A stretch of DNA of 64,000 bases from Pseudomonadota bacterium (lineage in GTDB: Bacteria; Pseudomonadota; Gammaproteobacteria; Pseudomonadales; Pseudomonadaceae), in assembly GCA_023431055.1 (NCBI GenBank), contig JAEYXX010000076.1, positions 24,128 through 88,127 on the forward strand, given 5' to 3'. Below the pieces are notes generated by a model. The model saw nothing but the letters and a program-made list of their open reading frames with translations, was not told the DNA's origin and ran no database searches. Below are positions 31,605 through 40,957 of the stretch, in pieces. The first letter of the stretch is position 1. Every line of letters starts with the position of its first letter. The translations under genes and the position numbers were made by a program.

Positions 31605-32189
31605 ATGAGCTACTACCAGCATCCCAGCGCCATCGTCGATGAGGGGGCGCAGATTGGCGAAGGTTCGCGCGTCTGGCATTTCGTTCACGTATGCGCGGGC
31701 GCTCGAATCGGCAAAGGTGTCTCTCTGGGGCAGAACGTATTCGTCGGCAACAAGGTGCTGATCGGTGATCACTGCAAGATCCAGAATAACGTTTCGGTGT
31801 ACGACAACGTCACGCTCGAGGAGGGCGTCTTCTGTGGCCCGAGCATGGTGTTCACCAACGTCTACAACCCGCGCTCGCTGATCGAACGCAAGAATGAATA
31901 CCGCGACACCTTGGTGAAGAAGGGTGCCACCCTTGGAGCTAACTGCACCATCGTCTGCGGCGTCACTATTGGCGAGTTCGCCTTCATCGGTGCAGGTGCG
32001 GTCGTCAACAAGGACGTGCCGGCCTATGCGCTGATGGTTGGCGTACCGGCTCGGCAGATAGGGTGGATGAGCGAGTTCGGCGAGCAGCTCGATTTGCCGC
32101 TTGCCGGGGAGGGGAGTGCACCGTGCATTCACTCCGGGGCGCGCTATGTGCTCGAGGGAAGCGTTCTTAGAAAGGGGCAAGCGCAGTGA
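31605..32189 (+). CDS. wbpD: UDP-GlcNAc3NA N-acetyltransferase WbpD
   Basis: A 194-residue hexapeptide-repeat (left-handed beta-helix) acetyltransferase that adds acetyl from acetyl-CoA to the C3 amine of UDP-GlcNAc3NA to give UDP-GlcNAc3NAcA. Hexapeptide repeats run from about residue 8 to 150 ([29 protein letters not shown]). [15 protein letters not shown] carries a probable catalytic region. ATG at 31605 gives the WbpD-like [15 protein letters not shown] start. The stop overlaps the GTG of wbpE. Confidence 0.93.
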   Translation: MSYYQHPSAIVDEGAQIGEGSRVWHFVHVCAGARIGKGVSLGQNVFVGNKVLIGDHCKIQNNVSVYDNVTLEEGVFCGPSMVFTNVYNPRSLIERKNEYRDTLVKKGATLGANCTIVCGVTIGEFAFIGAGAVVNKDVPAYALMVGVPARQIGWMSEFGEQLDLPLAGEGSAPCIHSGARYVLEGSVLRKGQAQ

Positions 32190-33277
32190 TCGAATTCATC
32201 GACCTCAAAACTCAACAGGCGCTGATCAAAGACAAGATTGACGCCAATATCCAGCGCGTACTGGCCCATGGTCAGTACATTCTTGGCCCGGAAGTGGCCG
32301 AGCTAGAGGAAAAGCTGGCGGCCTTTGTGGGCGCCAAGTACTGCATCAGCGTGGCCAATGGCACTGATGCGCTGCAGATTGCACAGATGGCGCTTGGCAT
32401 CGGTTCGGGCGATGAGGTCATCACGCCGGGCTTCACCTATATCGCAACCGCGGAAACCGTCGCGCTGCTGGGGGCCAAGCCGGTCTATGTTGACGTCGAT
32501 CCGCGCACCTACAATCTGGATCCTCAATTGCTCGAGGCGGCTATTACGCCGCGCACTAAGGCAATCATCCCTGTGTCGCTGTATGGCCAGTGCGCTGACT
32601 TCGATGCCATCAATGCTATCGCTGCCCGGCATGGCATCCCCGTGATTGAGGACGCCGCGCAGAGCTTCGGTGCCACTTACAAGGGCAAGCGCTCATGTAA
32701 TTTGACGACCATTGCCTGCACCAGCTTCTTCCCAAGTAAGCCCTTGGGTTGTTATGGCGATGGTGGAGCAATCTTCACCAACGATGACGAATTGGCCAAG
32801 GTAATGCGCCAGATCGCCCGTCATGGTCAGGACCGTCGCTATCACCATATCCGTGTCGGTGTGAACAGTCGCCTGGACACTCTGCAGGCGGCGATCCTGC
32901 TGCCCAAGCTGGAAATTTTTGAAACCGAGCTGAAGCAGCGTCAGCAGGTTGCCGCAGGTTATGCACAACTGCTTGAACTGCAAGGCATTGCTGTGCCTTT
33001 TATCGCCGCAGGCAACGCCAGTGCCTGGGCTCAATACACCGTACAGGTGGATGCTCGCGATAGCGTGCAGGCTCAGCTCAAGGAAGCCGGCGTTCCTACC
33101 GCTGTGCACTATCCGATCCCGCTCAATCAGCAACCGGCGGTCAAGGACGAACACGCCAACCTGCCTGTCGGAGATGCGATAGCGCGCAAAGTCATGAGCC
33201 TGCCGATGCATCCCTACCTCGGCGAAACCGAACAACAAGCGATATGCGCCGCACTGGCCGCCGCCACCCGCAATTAA
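32186..33277 (+). CDS. wbpE: UDP-3-keto-GlcNAcA aminotransferase WbpE
   Basis: A 363-residue DegT/DnrJ/EryC1-family PLP enzyme that transfers the amino group of glutamate to C3, and so returns 2-oxoglutarate for WbpB. PLP Lys185 lies in [14 protein letters not shown], the same position known for WbpE, and the EDAAQSFGA motif is at about 155-163. The start is a GTG overlapping the wbpD stop. With WbpA, B and D it completes UDP-GlcNAc3NAcA synthesis. Confidence 0.94.
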   Translation: MIEFIDLKTQQALIKDKIDANIQRVLAHGQYILGPEVAELEEKLAAFVGAKYCISVANGTDALQIAQMALGIGSGDEVITPGFTYIATAETVALLGAKPVYVDVDPRTYNLDPQLLEAAITPRTKAIIPVSLYGQCADFDAINAIAARHGIPVIEDAAQSFGATYKGKRSCNLTTIACTSFFPSKPLGCYGDGGAIFTNDDELAKVMRQIARHGQDRRYHHIRVGVNSRLDTLQAAILLPKLEIFETELKQRQQVAAGYAQLLELQGIAVPFIAAGNASAWAQYTVQVDARDSVQAQLKEAGVPTAVHYPIPLNQQPAVKDEHANLPVGDAIARKVMSLPMHPYLGETEQQAICAALAAATRN

Positions 33278-33291
33278 TGGAGTAACCCAGC

Positions 33292-34266
33292 ATGAAAGTC
33301 CAAGGTTCCAAGATTCTCGTCATCGGCGGCGCCGGTTTCATCGGCAGCTTCGTGGTTTCCGAGTTGCTCAAGGAAGGTGCTGAACAGGTCGTCATCTATG
33401 ACAACCTTGCTCGAGGCAAACTCAGCAATATTGCCGAGCAGCTCAAGGATCCGCGTTGCACCATGTACCCGCACGGTGGTGACATCCGCGAGATCGACCT
33501 GCTCAACGACGCCATGAAAGGCATGGATGGCGTGATCCACCTGGCTGCCATGTGGCTGCTGCACTGCAAGGACTTTCCACGTACTGCGTTTCACGTGAAC
33601 ATCGAAGGCACCTTCAACGTGCTAGAGGCGTGTGTGAATAACAACATCAAACGCCTGGTCTACTCGTCCTCTGCATCGGTGTACGGCGATGCGGTGCAAG
33701 TTCCGATGACCGAAGACCACCCCTTCAACAACCGCAACTTCTACGGCGCCACCAAGATCGCTGGCGAGGCCATGTGCCATGCCTACCATGATCGTTTCGG
33801 CCTGAGCTATGTCGGTTTGCGTTACATGAACGTCTACGGCCCACACCAGGATCAAACCGCAGCTTACACAGGCGTTATTCCGATCATGCTGAACAAGATC
33901 GACGCCAACGAAGGGCCGGTCATCAATGGTGATGGCACTCAGGCCTACGACTTCATCTATGTTGAAGACGTTGCCCGTTGCAATGTCCGGGCGCTGGAAG
34001 CTGAGGTCAGCGACCAGTTCTACAACGTCGGCACCGGCGTGCAGACCAGTATCAAGGAACTGTGTGACACCATTCTTGACCTCAAGCAGTCCGACCTGAA
34101 GGTACAGTATCGCCCCTATAGCGCCGATGATGCCCGCCGCATGGTGCAGAATCGTATCGGCTGCCCGAAGAAGGCCTCCGCCGATCTGGGCTTCACTTAC
34201 AAATACGAGTTGCGTGAGGGCTTGCAGAAGCTGATCGACTGGCGTGCCGAGAACGGGGCGGAGTGA
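33292..34266 (+). CDS. Extended SDR NAD-dependent epimerase/dehydratase
   Basis: A 324-residue sugar-nucleotide SDR. Cofactor motif GGAGFIGSFVV is at about residues 12-22, catalytic Ser in YSSSASVYG, and the YGATK tetrad. It resembles UDP-glucose 4-epimerase and UDP-GlcA decarboxylase families, and the RYMNVYGPHQ segment is common to both. The substrate cannot be read from sequence. It is immediately followed, with overlap, by a DegT aminotransferase, so the pair probably makes a keto sugar and then aminates it. Ends at 34266 within the start of the next gene. Confidence 0.85.
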   Translation: MKVQGSKILVIGGAGFIGSFVVSELLKEGAEQVVIYDNLARGKLSNIAEQLKDPRCTMYPHGGDIREIDLLNDAMKGMDGVIHLAAMWLLHCKDFPRTAFHVNIEGTFNVLEACVNNNIKRLVYSSSASVYGDAVQVPMTEDHPFNNRNFYGATKIAGEAMCHAYHDRFGLSYVGLRYMNVYGPHQDQTAAYTGVIPIMLNKIDANEGPVINGDGTQAYDFIYVEDVARCNVRALEAEVSDQFYNVGTGVQTSIKELCDTILDLKQSDLKVQYRPYSADDARRMVQNRIGCPKKASADLGFTYKYELREGLQKLIDWRAENGAE

Positions 34267-35417
34267 TGTTGATGGAAAAGCGTAATATCGCCATCTCGCT
34301 GCCTAGCACTGGTGAGGAAGAATGGCAGGCCACCCGCGAACCGCTCATGAGTGGCTGGCTCACACAGGGGCCGAAGGTGGCTGCGTTCGAGAAAGCTTTC
34401 GCCCAGCGTCATCAGGTGCCCCATGCCCTGGCCGTCACTTCCTGCACTACCGGCCTGCACTTGGCACTGGCCGGCCTGGGCATCGGCCCGGGTGACGAAG
34501 TCATCGTTCCTGCTTTCACCTGGGTGGCCACTGCCAACGTCGTCCTGTATTGCGGCGCCACCCCGGTGTTCGTCGACGTCGACCCGCTGACTTTCAACCT
34601 AGACCTCAAGCAGGTCAAGGCCAAGGTCAGTGACCGTACCCGTGCAGTGATTGCCGTTCACCTGTTTGGCCGTTGTCTGGACATCGATACGCTGCGCGCC
34701 GAACTGCCACCCTCGGTGGCGATTGTCGAGGACGCTGCTTGTGCCGCAGGGGCAAGCTGGAACGGCCGCCCGGCAGGGAGTTTGGGCGATGTCGCAGCTT
34801 TCTCGTTTCACCCGCGCAAATCGGTCACCACAGGTGAGGGGGGCATGGTGACTACAGCCAACGCCGAGCTTGCCGAGACCATGAACCAATTGCGTAACCA
34901 CGGTGCTTCGCTCTCCGAGGAACAACGCCACCATGGCCCGCGTCCGTACTTGTTGCCCGAATTCAACCTGCTTGGCTTCAACTATCGCATGACCGACCTG
35001 CAAGGAGCAGTGGGCCTGGTACAGTTGGCCAAGCTCGATGGGTTCATTGATGAGCGCGAGCATTGGGCTCGGTACTACTGCGAACAGTTGGCCGGCATCG
35101 AGTGGCTGCGGCTGCCAACCACCCCGCAAGGTGGCCGCCATGGCTGGCAGGCCTTCGTGATATACGTCGATCCGGCCAAGGCGCCAATGCCGCGTAATCA
35201 GATGATGGAGATCCTTCAGGAGAAGGGCATTTCCACGCGTCCTGGTACTCACGCGGTGCATATGCTGGCTTACTATCGTGAGCGTTTCGGCTTCACACCG
35301 GACGACTTCCCTGCGGCACGTGACTGCAACGATCACAGCATGGCGATTCCATTGCATAACCGCATGGTCGCTGAGGACTACGCGTATATCGTCGAGGCGA
35401 TCCGCCAGCTCGGTTGA
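34266..35417 (+). CDS. DegT/DnrJ/EryC1 family sugar aminotransferase
   Basis: A 383-residue PLP aminotransferase. PLP Lys185 in FHPRKSVTTGEGGM, EDAACAAG motif at about 155-162, and GDEVIVPAFTWVATAN. The HPRK/TTGEGG form is typical of 4-aminotransferases for UDP or GDP keto sugars, distinct from the [11 protein letters not shown] of WbpE. ATG at 34266 overlaps the preceding stop; ATG at 34272 or the GTG at 34263 are alternatives. With the SDR upstream and the NeuD-like acyltransferase at 37410 it could build an N-acylated amino sugar. The sugar itself is not determined. Confidence 0.85.
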   Translation: MLMEKRNIAISLPSTGEEEWQATREPLMSGWLTQGPKVAAFEKAFAQRHQVPHALAVTSCTTGLHLALAGLGIGPGDEVIVPAFTWVATANVVLYCGATPVFVDVDPLTFNLDLKQVKAKVSDRTRAVIAVHLFGRCLDIDTLRAELPPSVAIVEDAACAAGASWNGRPAGSLGDVAAFSFHPRKSVTTGEGGMVTTANAELAETMNQLRNHGASLSEEQRHHGPRPYLLPEFNLLGFNYRMTDLQGAVGLVQLAKLDGFIDEREHWARYYCEQLAGIEWLRLPTTPQGGRHGWQAFVIYVDPAKAPMPRNQMMEILQEKGISTRPGTHAVHMLAYYRERFGFTPDDFPAARDCNDHSMAIPLHNRMVAEDYAYIVEAIRQLG

Positions 35418-35532
35418 TTGCCGCGCAGTTTTTCAGGCGTCGATTGGGCGCAAAATACGAGGTGTCGGTTCGGGAGAGAGCAGGGAAGCTTCCGGGCCTT
35501 GGCCTTCACGGAATTCAGGAGCAGTAGTACGC

Positions 35533-37413
35533 ATGTGCGGCATCACCGGTCTCATCCACCTAAATAACAGTCCGGTTTCCCCGGCTGTCCTGCAGCGCAT
35601 GACGGATGCAATCGCTCATCGCGGGCCGGATGGCGAAGGGCACTGGATTGAAGGGAATGTCGGCTTGGGGCATCGTCGCCTGGCGATCATCGACTTGTCG
35701 CCGGCCGGGCATCAGCCGATTGCCTCGGTGTCCCAGCGTTACGTGATGGCCTATAACGGGGAAGTGTACAACTTCCGCGAGTTGCGTACGGAACTGGAGG
35801 CGCAGGGTTATCAGTTCCGCTCTCGTACGGATACTGAGGTGGTGCTCAATGCTCTGATTGCCTGGGGAGTAAAAGCCCTAGATCGCTTCAATGGCATGTT
35901 TGGTTTGGCCCTCTGGGATCGCCAGGAGCAAACCCTGCTGCTGGCCCGCGACCGCTATGGCATCAAGCCGCTTTACTACGCGCTTCAAGGTCACACGCTG
36001 GCGTTCGGCTCTGAGCAAAAGGCGATTCTTGCTATGCCTGAGTTCAAGCGCAGTCTGAACAAAGAAGCGCTGCTCGAATACTTCACGTTCCAGAACATCT
36101 TTACCGACAAGACGCTGCTCAACGATGTGAAGCTGATGCCGGCCGGGCACTACGCCGTGCTGGATCTGAAACGCAAGGCGCCGGAATTGCAAATGACCCA
36201 GTATTGGGACTTCGATTTCCGCGAACCTGAGAACGACGTTAGCGATCATGAGTATCGGGAGGAGCTGGATCGGCTGTTCAAACAGGCCGTCAATCGGCAG
36301 TTGGTAACAGATGTCGAGCTGGGCAGCTACCTGAGTGGTGGTATGGACTCTGGATCCATTACTGCTATTGCCGCCAAGTCTTATCCATATATGAAAACCT
36401 TCACCTGTGGTTTCGACCTTAACTCTGCTTCCGGTATCGAGATGAACTTCGATGAGCGAAGCAAAGCGGAATACATGTCCTATCACTTCAAGACCGAGCA
36501 CTATGAGATGGTCTTGAAAGCTGGGGATATGGAGCGTGTGATGCCGAAATTGGCATGGCACCTGGAAGAGCCGCGGGTGGGACAAAGCTATCCCAATTAC
36601 TATGCGGCACAACTGGCTTCCAAGTTCGTCAAGGTGGTGATGTCTGGCGCTGGCGGTGATGAGTTGTTTGGCGGCTATCCGTGGCGTTATTACCGGGCGG
36701 TGGTCAATGACGATTTTGAACATTACATCGACAAGTACTATCAGTTCTGGCAGCGCCTGATTCCCAATAGCGAGATCAAGCAGGTGTTCGCTCCGATATG
36801 GGGTGACGTGAAACATGTATGGACGCGCGACATTTTTCGCGATGTATTCCAGCACCATGCCGATAATCTCTATACTCCAGAGGATTACATCAACCATTCG
36901 TTGTACTTTGAAGCTAAGACCTTTTTGCACGGTTTGTTGGTGGTGGAAGATAAGCTCAGCATGGCCCATGGGTTGGAGAGTCGGGTTCCGTTCCTTGATA
37001 ATGACCTGGTGGATTTCACCATGCGTTGTCCCGTGCGACTCAAACTCAATAACCTGGCGGATGTCGTTCGGCTCAATGAAAATGAGCCTGGGCGCAAGGC
37101 CAGCAAATATTTCGAGAAAACCAACGATGGTAAGCAGATCCTGAGAGACGTCATGGGGCGTTACATCCCTCAGGACATTTCCAAAGCCGACAAGCAAGGT
37201 TTCTCGGCGCCGGACGCCAGTTGGTTCAAAGGGGATAGCATCGAGTTCGTCAAGAACCGCCTGATGTCGTCCGACCAAGGTATTTATCAATATCTGGATA
37301 AAGGTGCTGTGATCAAGTTGCTTGACGAGCACCTGTCCGGCCAAAACAACCGCCGCCTGCTGATCTGGTCTTTGCTCAGTTTTGACGCTTATTTGAAAGG
37401 TTTCCATGCATGA
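35533..37413 (+). CDS. Asparagine synthase-like amidotransferase 1
   Basis: A 626-residue protein with an N-terminal class II glutaminase domain (nucleophile Cys2 in MCGITGLI, then RGPDGEG) and a C-terminal ATP-pyrophosphatase domain with SGGMDS at residues 268-273. In O-antigen loci such proteins (WbpS type) amidate hexuronic acid carboxyls rather than aspartate, though this is inference. ATG at 35533 gives the obligatory Met-Cys start; AGGAG lies about 10 bases upstream. It is preceded by a 115-base gap, so a promoter here is possible. A second paralogue is at 48199. Confidence 0.88.
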   Translation: MCGITGLIHLNNSPVSPAVLQRMTDAIAHRGPDGEGHWIEGNVGLGHRRLAIIDLSPAGHQPIASVSQRYVMAYNGEVYNFRELRTELEAQGYQFRSRTDTEVVLNALIAWGVKALDRFNGMFGLALWDRQEQTLLLARDRYGIKPLYYALQGHTLAFGSEQKAILAMPEFKRSLNKEALLEYFTFQNIFTDKTLLNDVKLMPAGHYAVLDLKRKAPELQMTQYWDFDFREPENDVSDHEYREELDRLFKQAVNRQLVTDVELGSYLSGGMDSGSITAIAAKSYPYMKTFTCGFDLNSASGIEMNFDERSKAEYMSYHFKTEHYEMVLKAGDMERVMPKLAWHLEEPRVGQSYPNYYAAQLASKFVKVVMSGAGGDELFGGYPWRYYRAVVNDDFEHYIDKYYQFWQRLIPNSEIKQVFAPIWGDVKHVWTRDIFRDVFQHHADNLYTPEDYINHSLYFEAKTFLHGLLVVEDKLSMAHGLESRVPFLDNDLVDFTMRCPVRLKLNNLADVVRLNENEPGRKASKYFEKTNDGKQILRDVMGRYIPQDISKADKQGFSAPDASWFKGDSIEFVKNRLMSSDQGIYQYLDKGAVIKLLDEHLSGQNNRRLLIWSLLSFDAYLKGFHA

Positions 37414-38051
37414 TCAACGTAGTGATTCTTGGCGGTCATGGTGATGGCTTGGTAGCTGCAGGTGTCATCCATGACATGGCCAAGGCTGGTACCCAAATCC
37501 GCCTTGCCGGTTTCTTGAATGACGCACTGGCGCCGGGAGAGTTGATTCACGGCGTGCCGGTACTTGGGCGGACCCGTGATTGGGCAGAACTGGATGAGAG
37601 CTACCTACTCCATGTTTGCCTACATAAGGTTGGGCAGATGCGCCAACGCAGCGAGCTGATCGATTCTTTCTCGATCCCGGAAGATCGGCTGATAAGCCTG
37701 ATTCATCCGACTGCAACCATTGCTGCGGATGTGATCATTCGCCCCGGCACCTTGATTGCCTCCCATGTCACTTGCCAGCCGGGCGCCAAGATCGGTCGTT
37801 ACGCAACTGTTCGTGCGGGCGCCAATCTTGGCCACGACACCGTGCTGGAGGATTTTGCCTATCTTGGCCCCAACGCGACACTGTGCGGCTGTGCTCGCCT
37901 GTCGCGGGGCGCCCATGCGGGCCCGAACAGCGTGGTGATCGATGGTTTGCAGGTCGGGCCGTTCAGTGTGCTGGCGGCAGGGGCCGCAGTAATGCGCAAT
38001 ACCGAAGCCGATTCGGTATGGATGGGCAACCCAGCCAGGTGCGTACGATGA
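37410..38051 (+). CDS. NeuD/PglD-family sugar acyltransferase 1
   Basis: A 213-residue protein with an N-terminal Rossmann-like domain (NVVILGGHGDGLVAAG) and hexapeptide repeats from about residue 100. A catalytic-type His occurs in ANLGHDTVLEDFAYLG. PglD/NeuD proteins transfer acetyl or other acyl groups to UDP-4-amino sugars or to sialic-acid-like sugars. It overlaps asparagine synthase-like 1 and the next gene by four bases each. Placed beside a dedicated ACP and KAS III, it may use an acyl-ACP or acyl-CoA other than acetyl. Confidence 0.8.
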   Translation: MINVVILGGHGDGLVAAGVIHDMAKAGTQIRLAGFLNDALAPGELIHGVPVLGRTRDWAELDESYLLHVCLHKVGQMRQRSELIDSFSIPEDRLISLIHPTATIAADVIIRPGTLIASHVTCQPGAKIGRYATVRAGANLGHDTVLEDFAYLGPNATLCGCARLSRGAHAGPNSVVIDGLQVGPFSVLAAGAAVMRNTEADSVWMGNPARCVR

Positions 38052-38635
38052 TCGAGCTGCATTTTGAGTTCAAAGGCGAGCGCAATTATGTTCAAGGTGG
38101 TGATATCTTCAATGGTATCGAACGTGTCGCGAAGGAAATGTTTAGCGGTGGTTTCGTATCGCTTCTGGTGTTCCGAAATCTGACCCGACGTCATGGAATA
38201 TTGACGTTTGAGAACCAAGCGTCCATGCCCCTAGTTGCAACCGGAAATATCTTGTCGGATAACGGGCAGTGCCAGCCTTTCTGGCTTTTTGAAGGAGATC
38301 AAGAAGTCACCGGACGTTATGCCTTTGACGAGAGTTCAATTCTTGCTTCCTCAGATGTTGTTGCGGGCGAAAAGTCGATTATCATGCAACTGGATGGCAC
38401 AGTCAGCCCCATAGAGTATGTGATCGCGCTGACGAAGCGCCTAAGTTATTCGATCGTCCCAGATATTGATGGAAAGTGGCTATTTGGACAGCTCAATCTG
38501 GATATGCCTCTCACCCACTGCGCTGCGATGAGAATAGTGCAGAAATCTATATTGCCTGGCCGTATGAGCATCAATGAAATTTGGCTGGATAATGCAAGGG
38601 TCGGCACCATTCGTTTTATTGTCGGGAAACCATAG
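38048..38635 (+). CDS. Uncharacterised protein of the acyl-sugar cassette
   Basis: A 195-residue soluble protein that I do not recognise. It opens MIELHFEFKGERNYVQGGDIFNG and has alternating beta-strand and loop character without a signal peptide or membrane helix. No PLP, Rossmann or hexapeptide motif is seen. The YVQGGDIF...AKEMF segment followed by beta strands could fit a hotdog-like or small acyl-binding fold, but this is only speculation. Its start overlaps the NeuD-like stop, and its stop abuts the KAS III start, so it is tightly tied to this cassette. Base composition is poorer in GC than the wbpA-E genes. Confidence 0.7.
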   Translation: MIELHFEFKGERNYVQGGDIFNGIERVAKEMFSGGFVSLLVFRNLTRRHGILTFENQASMPLVATGNILSDNGQCQPFWLFEGDQEVTGRYAFDESSILASSDVVAGEKSIIMQLDGTVSPIEYVIALTKRLSYSIVPDIDGKWLFGQLNLDMPLTHCAAMRIVQKSILPGRMSINEIWLDNARVGTIRFIVGKP

Positions 38636-39580
38636 ATGATCGGTATCAGAAGCATTGCCAGCTATATACCGGCAGACGCGATAGACAATGTCGAGCAGGC
38701 TGCACGTTTTGAGAAGTCGGCGGATTTTGTCGAGAGTAAGGTTGGCGCGCGCCGCTTGCCTCGCAAGGCTCTTGGCGAGGAAACTTCGGATCTCGCGGTC
38801 AAGGCAGTTGAGCGCTTATTGGTGCTTAATCCCGAGCTTCATCGTGAGCAGATCGATGCCATTGTAGTTGTCACTCAAAATGGTGACGGGGCGGGGCTGC
38901 CCCATACTGCTGCGATCGTCCAGGCGAAGCTTGAGTTGAATACCCGGGTAGCGGCATTTGACGTGTCCCTAGGCTGCTCAGGTTATGTTTATGGGCTGTA
39001 CCTGTTGGCTGGTTTCATGCAACAGATCGGTTTGAAAAATGGCCTTTTGATCACCGCAGACCCTTATTCAAAGATAATCAACGAAAACGATGCTGTAACC
39101 GCCATGTTGTTCGGTGATGCAGCAACTGCTACCTGGTTGTGCGAAAGCGCTAGTTGGCAGCTAGGCGCCATGAGCTGTGGGACCGATGGCAGTGGGCGGG
39201 AAAGTCTGTGTGTCCAAGATGATGTGTTGCATATGGATGGTCGCGCGGTATTCAACTTTGCTGCGACGCGGATACCGGCTGAAATCAAGGAGCTTCTGGC
39301 CCAAGCTGGATGTGAAGCGGATGAGGTCGATGCGTTTTGCCTGCATCAAGGCAGTTACGCCATTATCGATACCATCAGTAAGCGATTTCCTGAAGTGGCG
39401 GATCGTTTCGTAAAAGACATCGAGCAAGTTGGTAACACCGTATCTTCCAGCATCCCGCTGCTACTCGAGCACCGCCTTAATCTGGCGGGCTGGAATAAAG
39501 TACTTGTGTCGGGCTTTGGGGTTGGGTTGTCTTGGGCAACCGCATTATTGACAAGAAAGGATATAAGTGATGAACGCTGA
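38636..39580 (+). CDS. Beta-ketoacyl-ACP synthase III-like protein
   Basis: A 314-residue thiolase-fold protein of the FabH group. The catalytic triad is intact: Cys114 in VSLGCSGYVYG, His237 in CLHQGS (FabH has HQAN) and Asn267 in VGNTVSSSIPL. A FabH normally condenses acetyl-CoA with malonyl-ACP. Presence in an O-antigen locus, beside its own ACP, suggests synthesis of a short acyl chain such as an acetoacetyl or, after reduction, 3-hydroxybutyryl group for N-acylation of an amino sugar. This use is inference. ATG follows the preceding stop codon directly, and the end overlaps the ACP start. Confidence 0.85.
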   Translation: MIGIRSIASYIPADAIDNVEQAARFEKSADFVESKVGARRLPRKALGEETSDLAVKAVERLLVLNPELHREQIDAIVVVTQNGDGAGLPHTAAIVQAKLELNTRVAAFDVSLGCSGYVYGLYLLAGFMQQIGLKNGLLITADPYSKIINENDAVTAMLFGDAATATWLCESASWQLGAMSCGTDGSGRESLCVQDDVLHMDGRAVFNFAATRIPAEIKELLAQAGCEADEVDAFCLHQGSYAIIDTISKRFPEVADRFVKDIEQVGNTVSSSIPLLLEHRLNLAGWNKVLVSGFGVGLSWATALLTRKDISDER

Positions 39581-39800
39581 TAAAGTCAAAGAGCTGTTGC
39601 AGAAAGCGGGCGTTAGTGTGGATGTATCGATGATTACCGATAATGATCAGCCACTGCGTGAGCACTACGGCTTGGATAGCCTTGATATGTTCAATGTCTT
39701 TCTTGAGCTTCAGGAGTCTACCGGTCGGGCAGTTCCAGAGTCCGATATCGAAGGCTTGCGCACTATCAATGACTTCGTAAAATATTTCGGCCAGCAATAA
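39570..39800 (+). CDS. Acyl carrier protein
   Basis: A 76-residue four-helix acyl carrier protein with the phosphopantetheine attachment Ser37 in HYGLDSLDM, an acidic helix II (DMFNVFLELQESTG) and the usual hydrophobic C-terminus. It differs enough from housekeeping AcpP (for example DNDQPLREHYGLDSL rather than the ADSLDTVEL wording) to be a specialised carrier. ATG at 39570 is used; a GTG one codon upstream is possible. Overlaps the KAS III-like gene, which strongly implies joint function. Confidence 0.9.
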   Translation: MNADKVKELLQKAGVSVDVSMITDNDQPLREHYGLDSLDMFNVFLELQESTGRAVPESDIEGLRTINDFVKYFGQQ

Positions 39801-39811
39801 AGCAGGTTGTT

Positions 39812-40957
39812 ATGAACGTTTGTGCGCGATGTATTTACGATGAAAATGTATCCAATATAAGTTTTGATGAGGAAGGGGTTTGCAACTATTGCCGGCAGCT
39901 TGAGAAGTTGACGGTTGACTATGGTACCGGTAGCGAACGCGGGGAGCGCAAGATTGCCGATATCGTAGAAACGATCAAGCGTGATGGTAAAGGCAAGCGC
40001 TACGACTGTGTGGTGGGGGTCAGTGGCGGCACTGACTCTTCATACTTATTGGTCTGGGCAAAGAAAGTCGGTTTGCGACCTTTGGCGGTGCATTACGATA
40101 ATACGTGGAACTCGGCCATCGCTACGCAGAATATCTATAAGATGTTGAGTGCGCTGGATATCGACTTATATACGCACGTTGTCGATAACAAGGAAGCTGA
40201 CGATCTGCTCCGAGCCTTTATCATTTCTGGCATTCCGAGTGTCGATGCGCCTACCGACTTGGCGCTTGCCGAGGTCATGTACAGGGCCGCGGGAAAGTAT
40301 GGCGTGAAATATATCCTTGAAGGCCACTCCTTCGTCACTGAGGGAATCTCACCAGTTGGGAATCACTATTTCGATGGTGGGCTCATTCGCTCGGTGCACC
40401 AGTTGTTTGGGCGCCGAAAAATGAAAACGTATCCATTGATGACCTTTTGGCGTTTTCTCTGGTGGGTGTGTTTTGCGCGGATTCAAAAAATTCGTCCTTT
40501 TTGGTATCTGGACTATTCCAAAGAAGCAGCGCAGGAGTACCTTCAGTCGAATTTCGGTTGGAAGTATTACGGTGGTCATCATCTGGAAAATAGAATTACC
40601 TCGTTCAGTCATACGTATTATTCACCTGTCAAGTACAAGCGTGATTTTCGCAACCTGACTTTGGGCGCACTGGCACGCAACGGAAAGATATCTCGAGAAG
40701 AGGCTTTGGCTATCTATGCTCGTCCGCCAGTCTATGACCCGGATCTCATCGATTATGTGAAAAAGCGTCTTGGTTTCTCCAATGGTGACTTCGACGACAT
40801 CATGCGCGCGCCGCCTCGTCAATGGTGGGAGTTCAAAACCTACAAGAGGCGCTTTGAACGTTTTCGCTTCTTGTTCAGGGTGCTGGCCAAAAAAAATCTG
40901 GTGCCGATGAGTTTCTATCTGAAATACTGCTTTCCGATCAAAGGCGCTAAAAAATGA
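39812..40957 (+). CDS. wbpG: N-acetyl sugar amidotransferase WbpG
   Basis: A 381-residue ATP-pyrophosphatase-type enzyme. The P-loop VSGGTDSS is at residues 70-77, and two CxxC pairs (C4/C7 and C24/C27) suggest a zinc site at the N-terminus. With HisH2 and HisF2 it is believed to convert an N-acetyl group into an acetamidino group, as in P. aeruginosa O5. ATP activates the amide oxygen and ammonia comes from glutamine through the HisH-HisF pair. Overlaps hisH2 by four bases. The target here is probably the 3-N-acetyl of the GlcNAc3NAcA residue. Confidence 0.92.
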   Translation: MNVCARCIYDENVSNISFDEEGVCNYCRQLEKLTVDYGTGSERGERKIADIVETIKRDGKGKRYDCVVGVSGGTDSSYLLVWAKKVGLRPLAVHYDNTWNSAIATQNIYKMLSALDIDLYTHVVDNKEADDLLRAFIISGIPSVDAPTDLALAEVMYRAAGKYGVKYILEGHSFVTEGISPVGNHYFDGGLIRSVHQLFGRRKMKTYPLMTFWRFLWWVCFARIQKIRPFWYLDYSKEAAQEYLQSNFGWKYYGGHHLENRITSFSHTYYSPVKYKRDFRNLTLGALARNGKISREEALAIYARPPVYDPDLIDYVKKRLGFSNGDFDDIMRAPPRQWWEFKTYKRRFERFRFLFRVLAKKNLVPMSFYLKYCFPIKGAKK

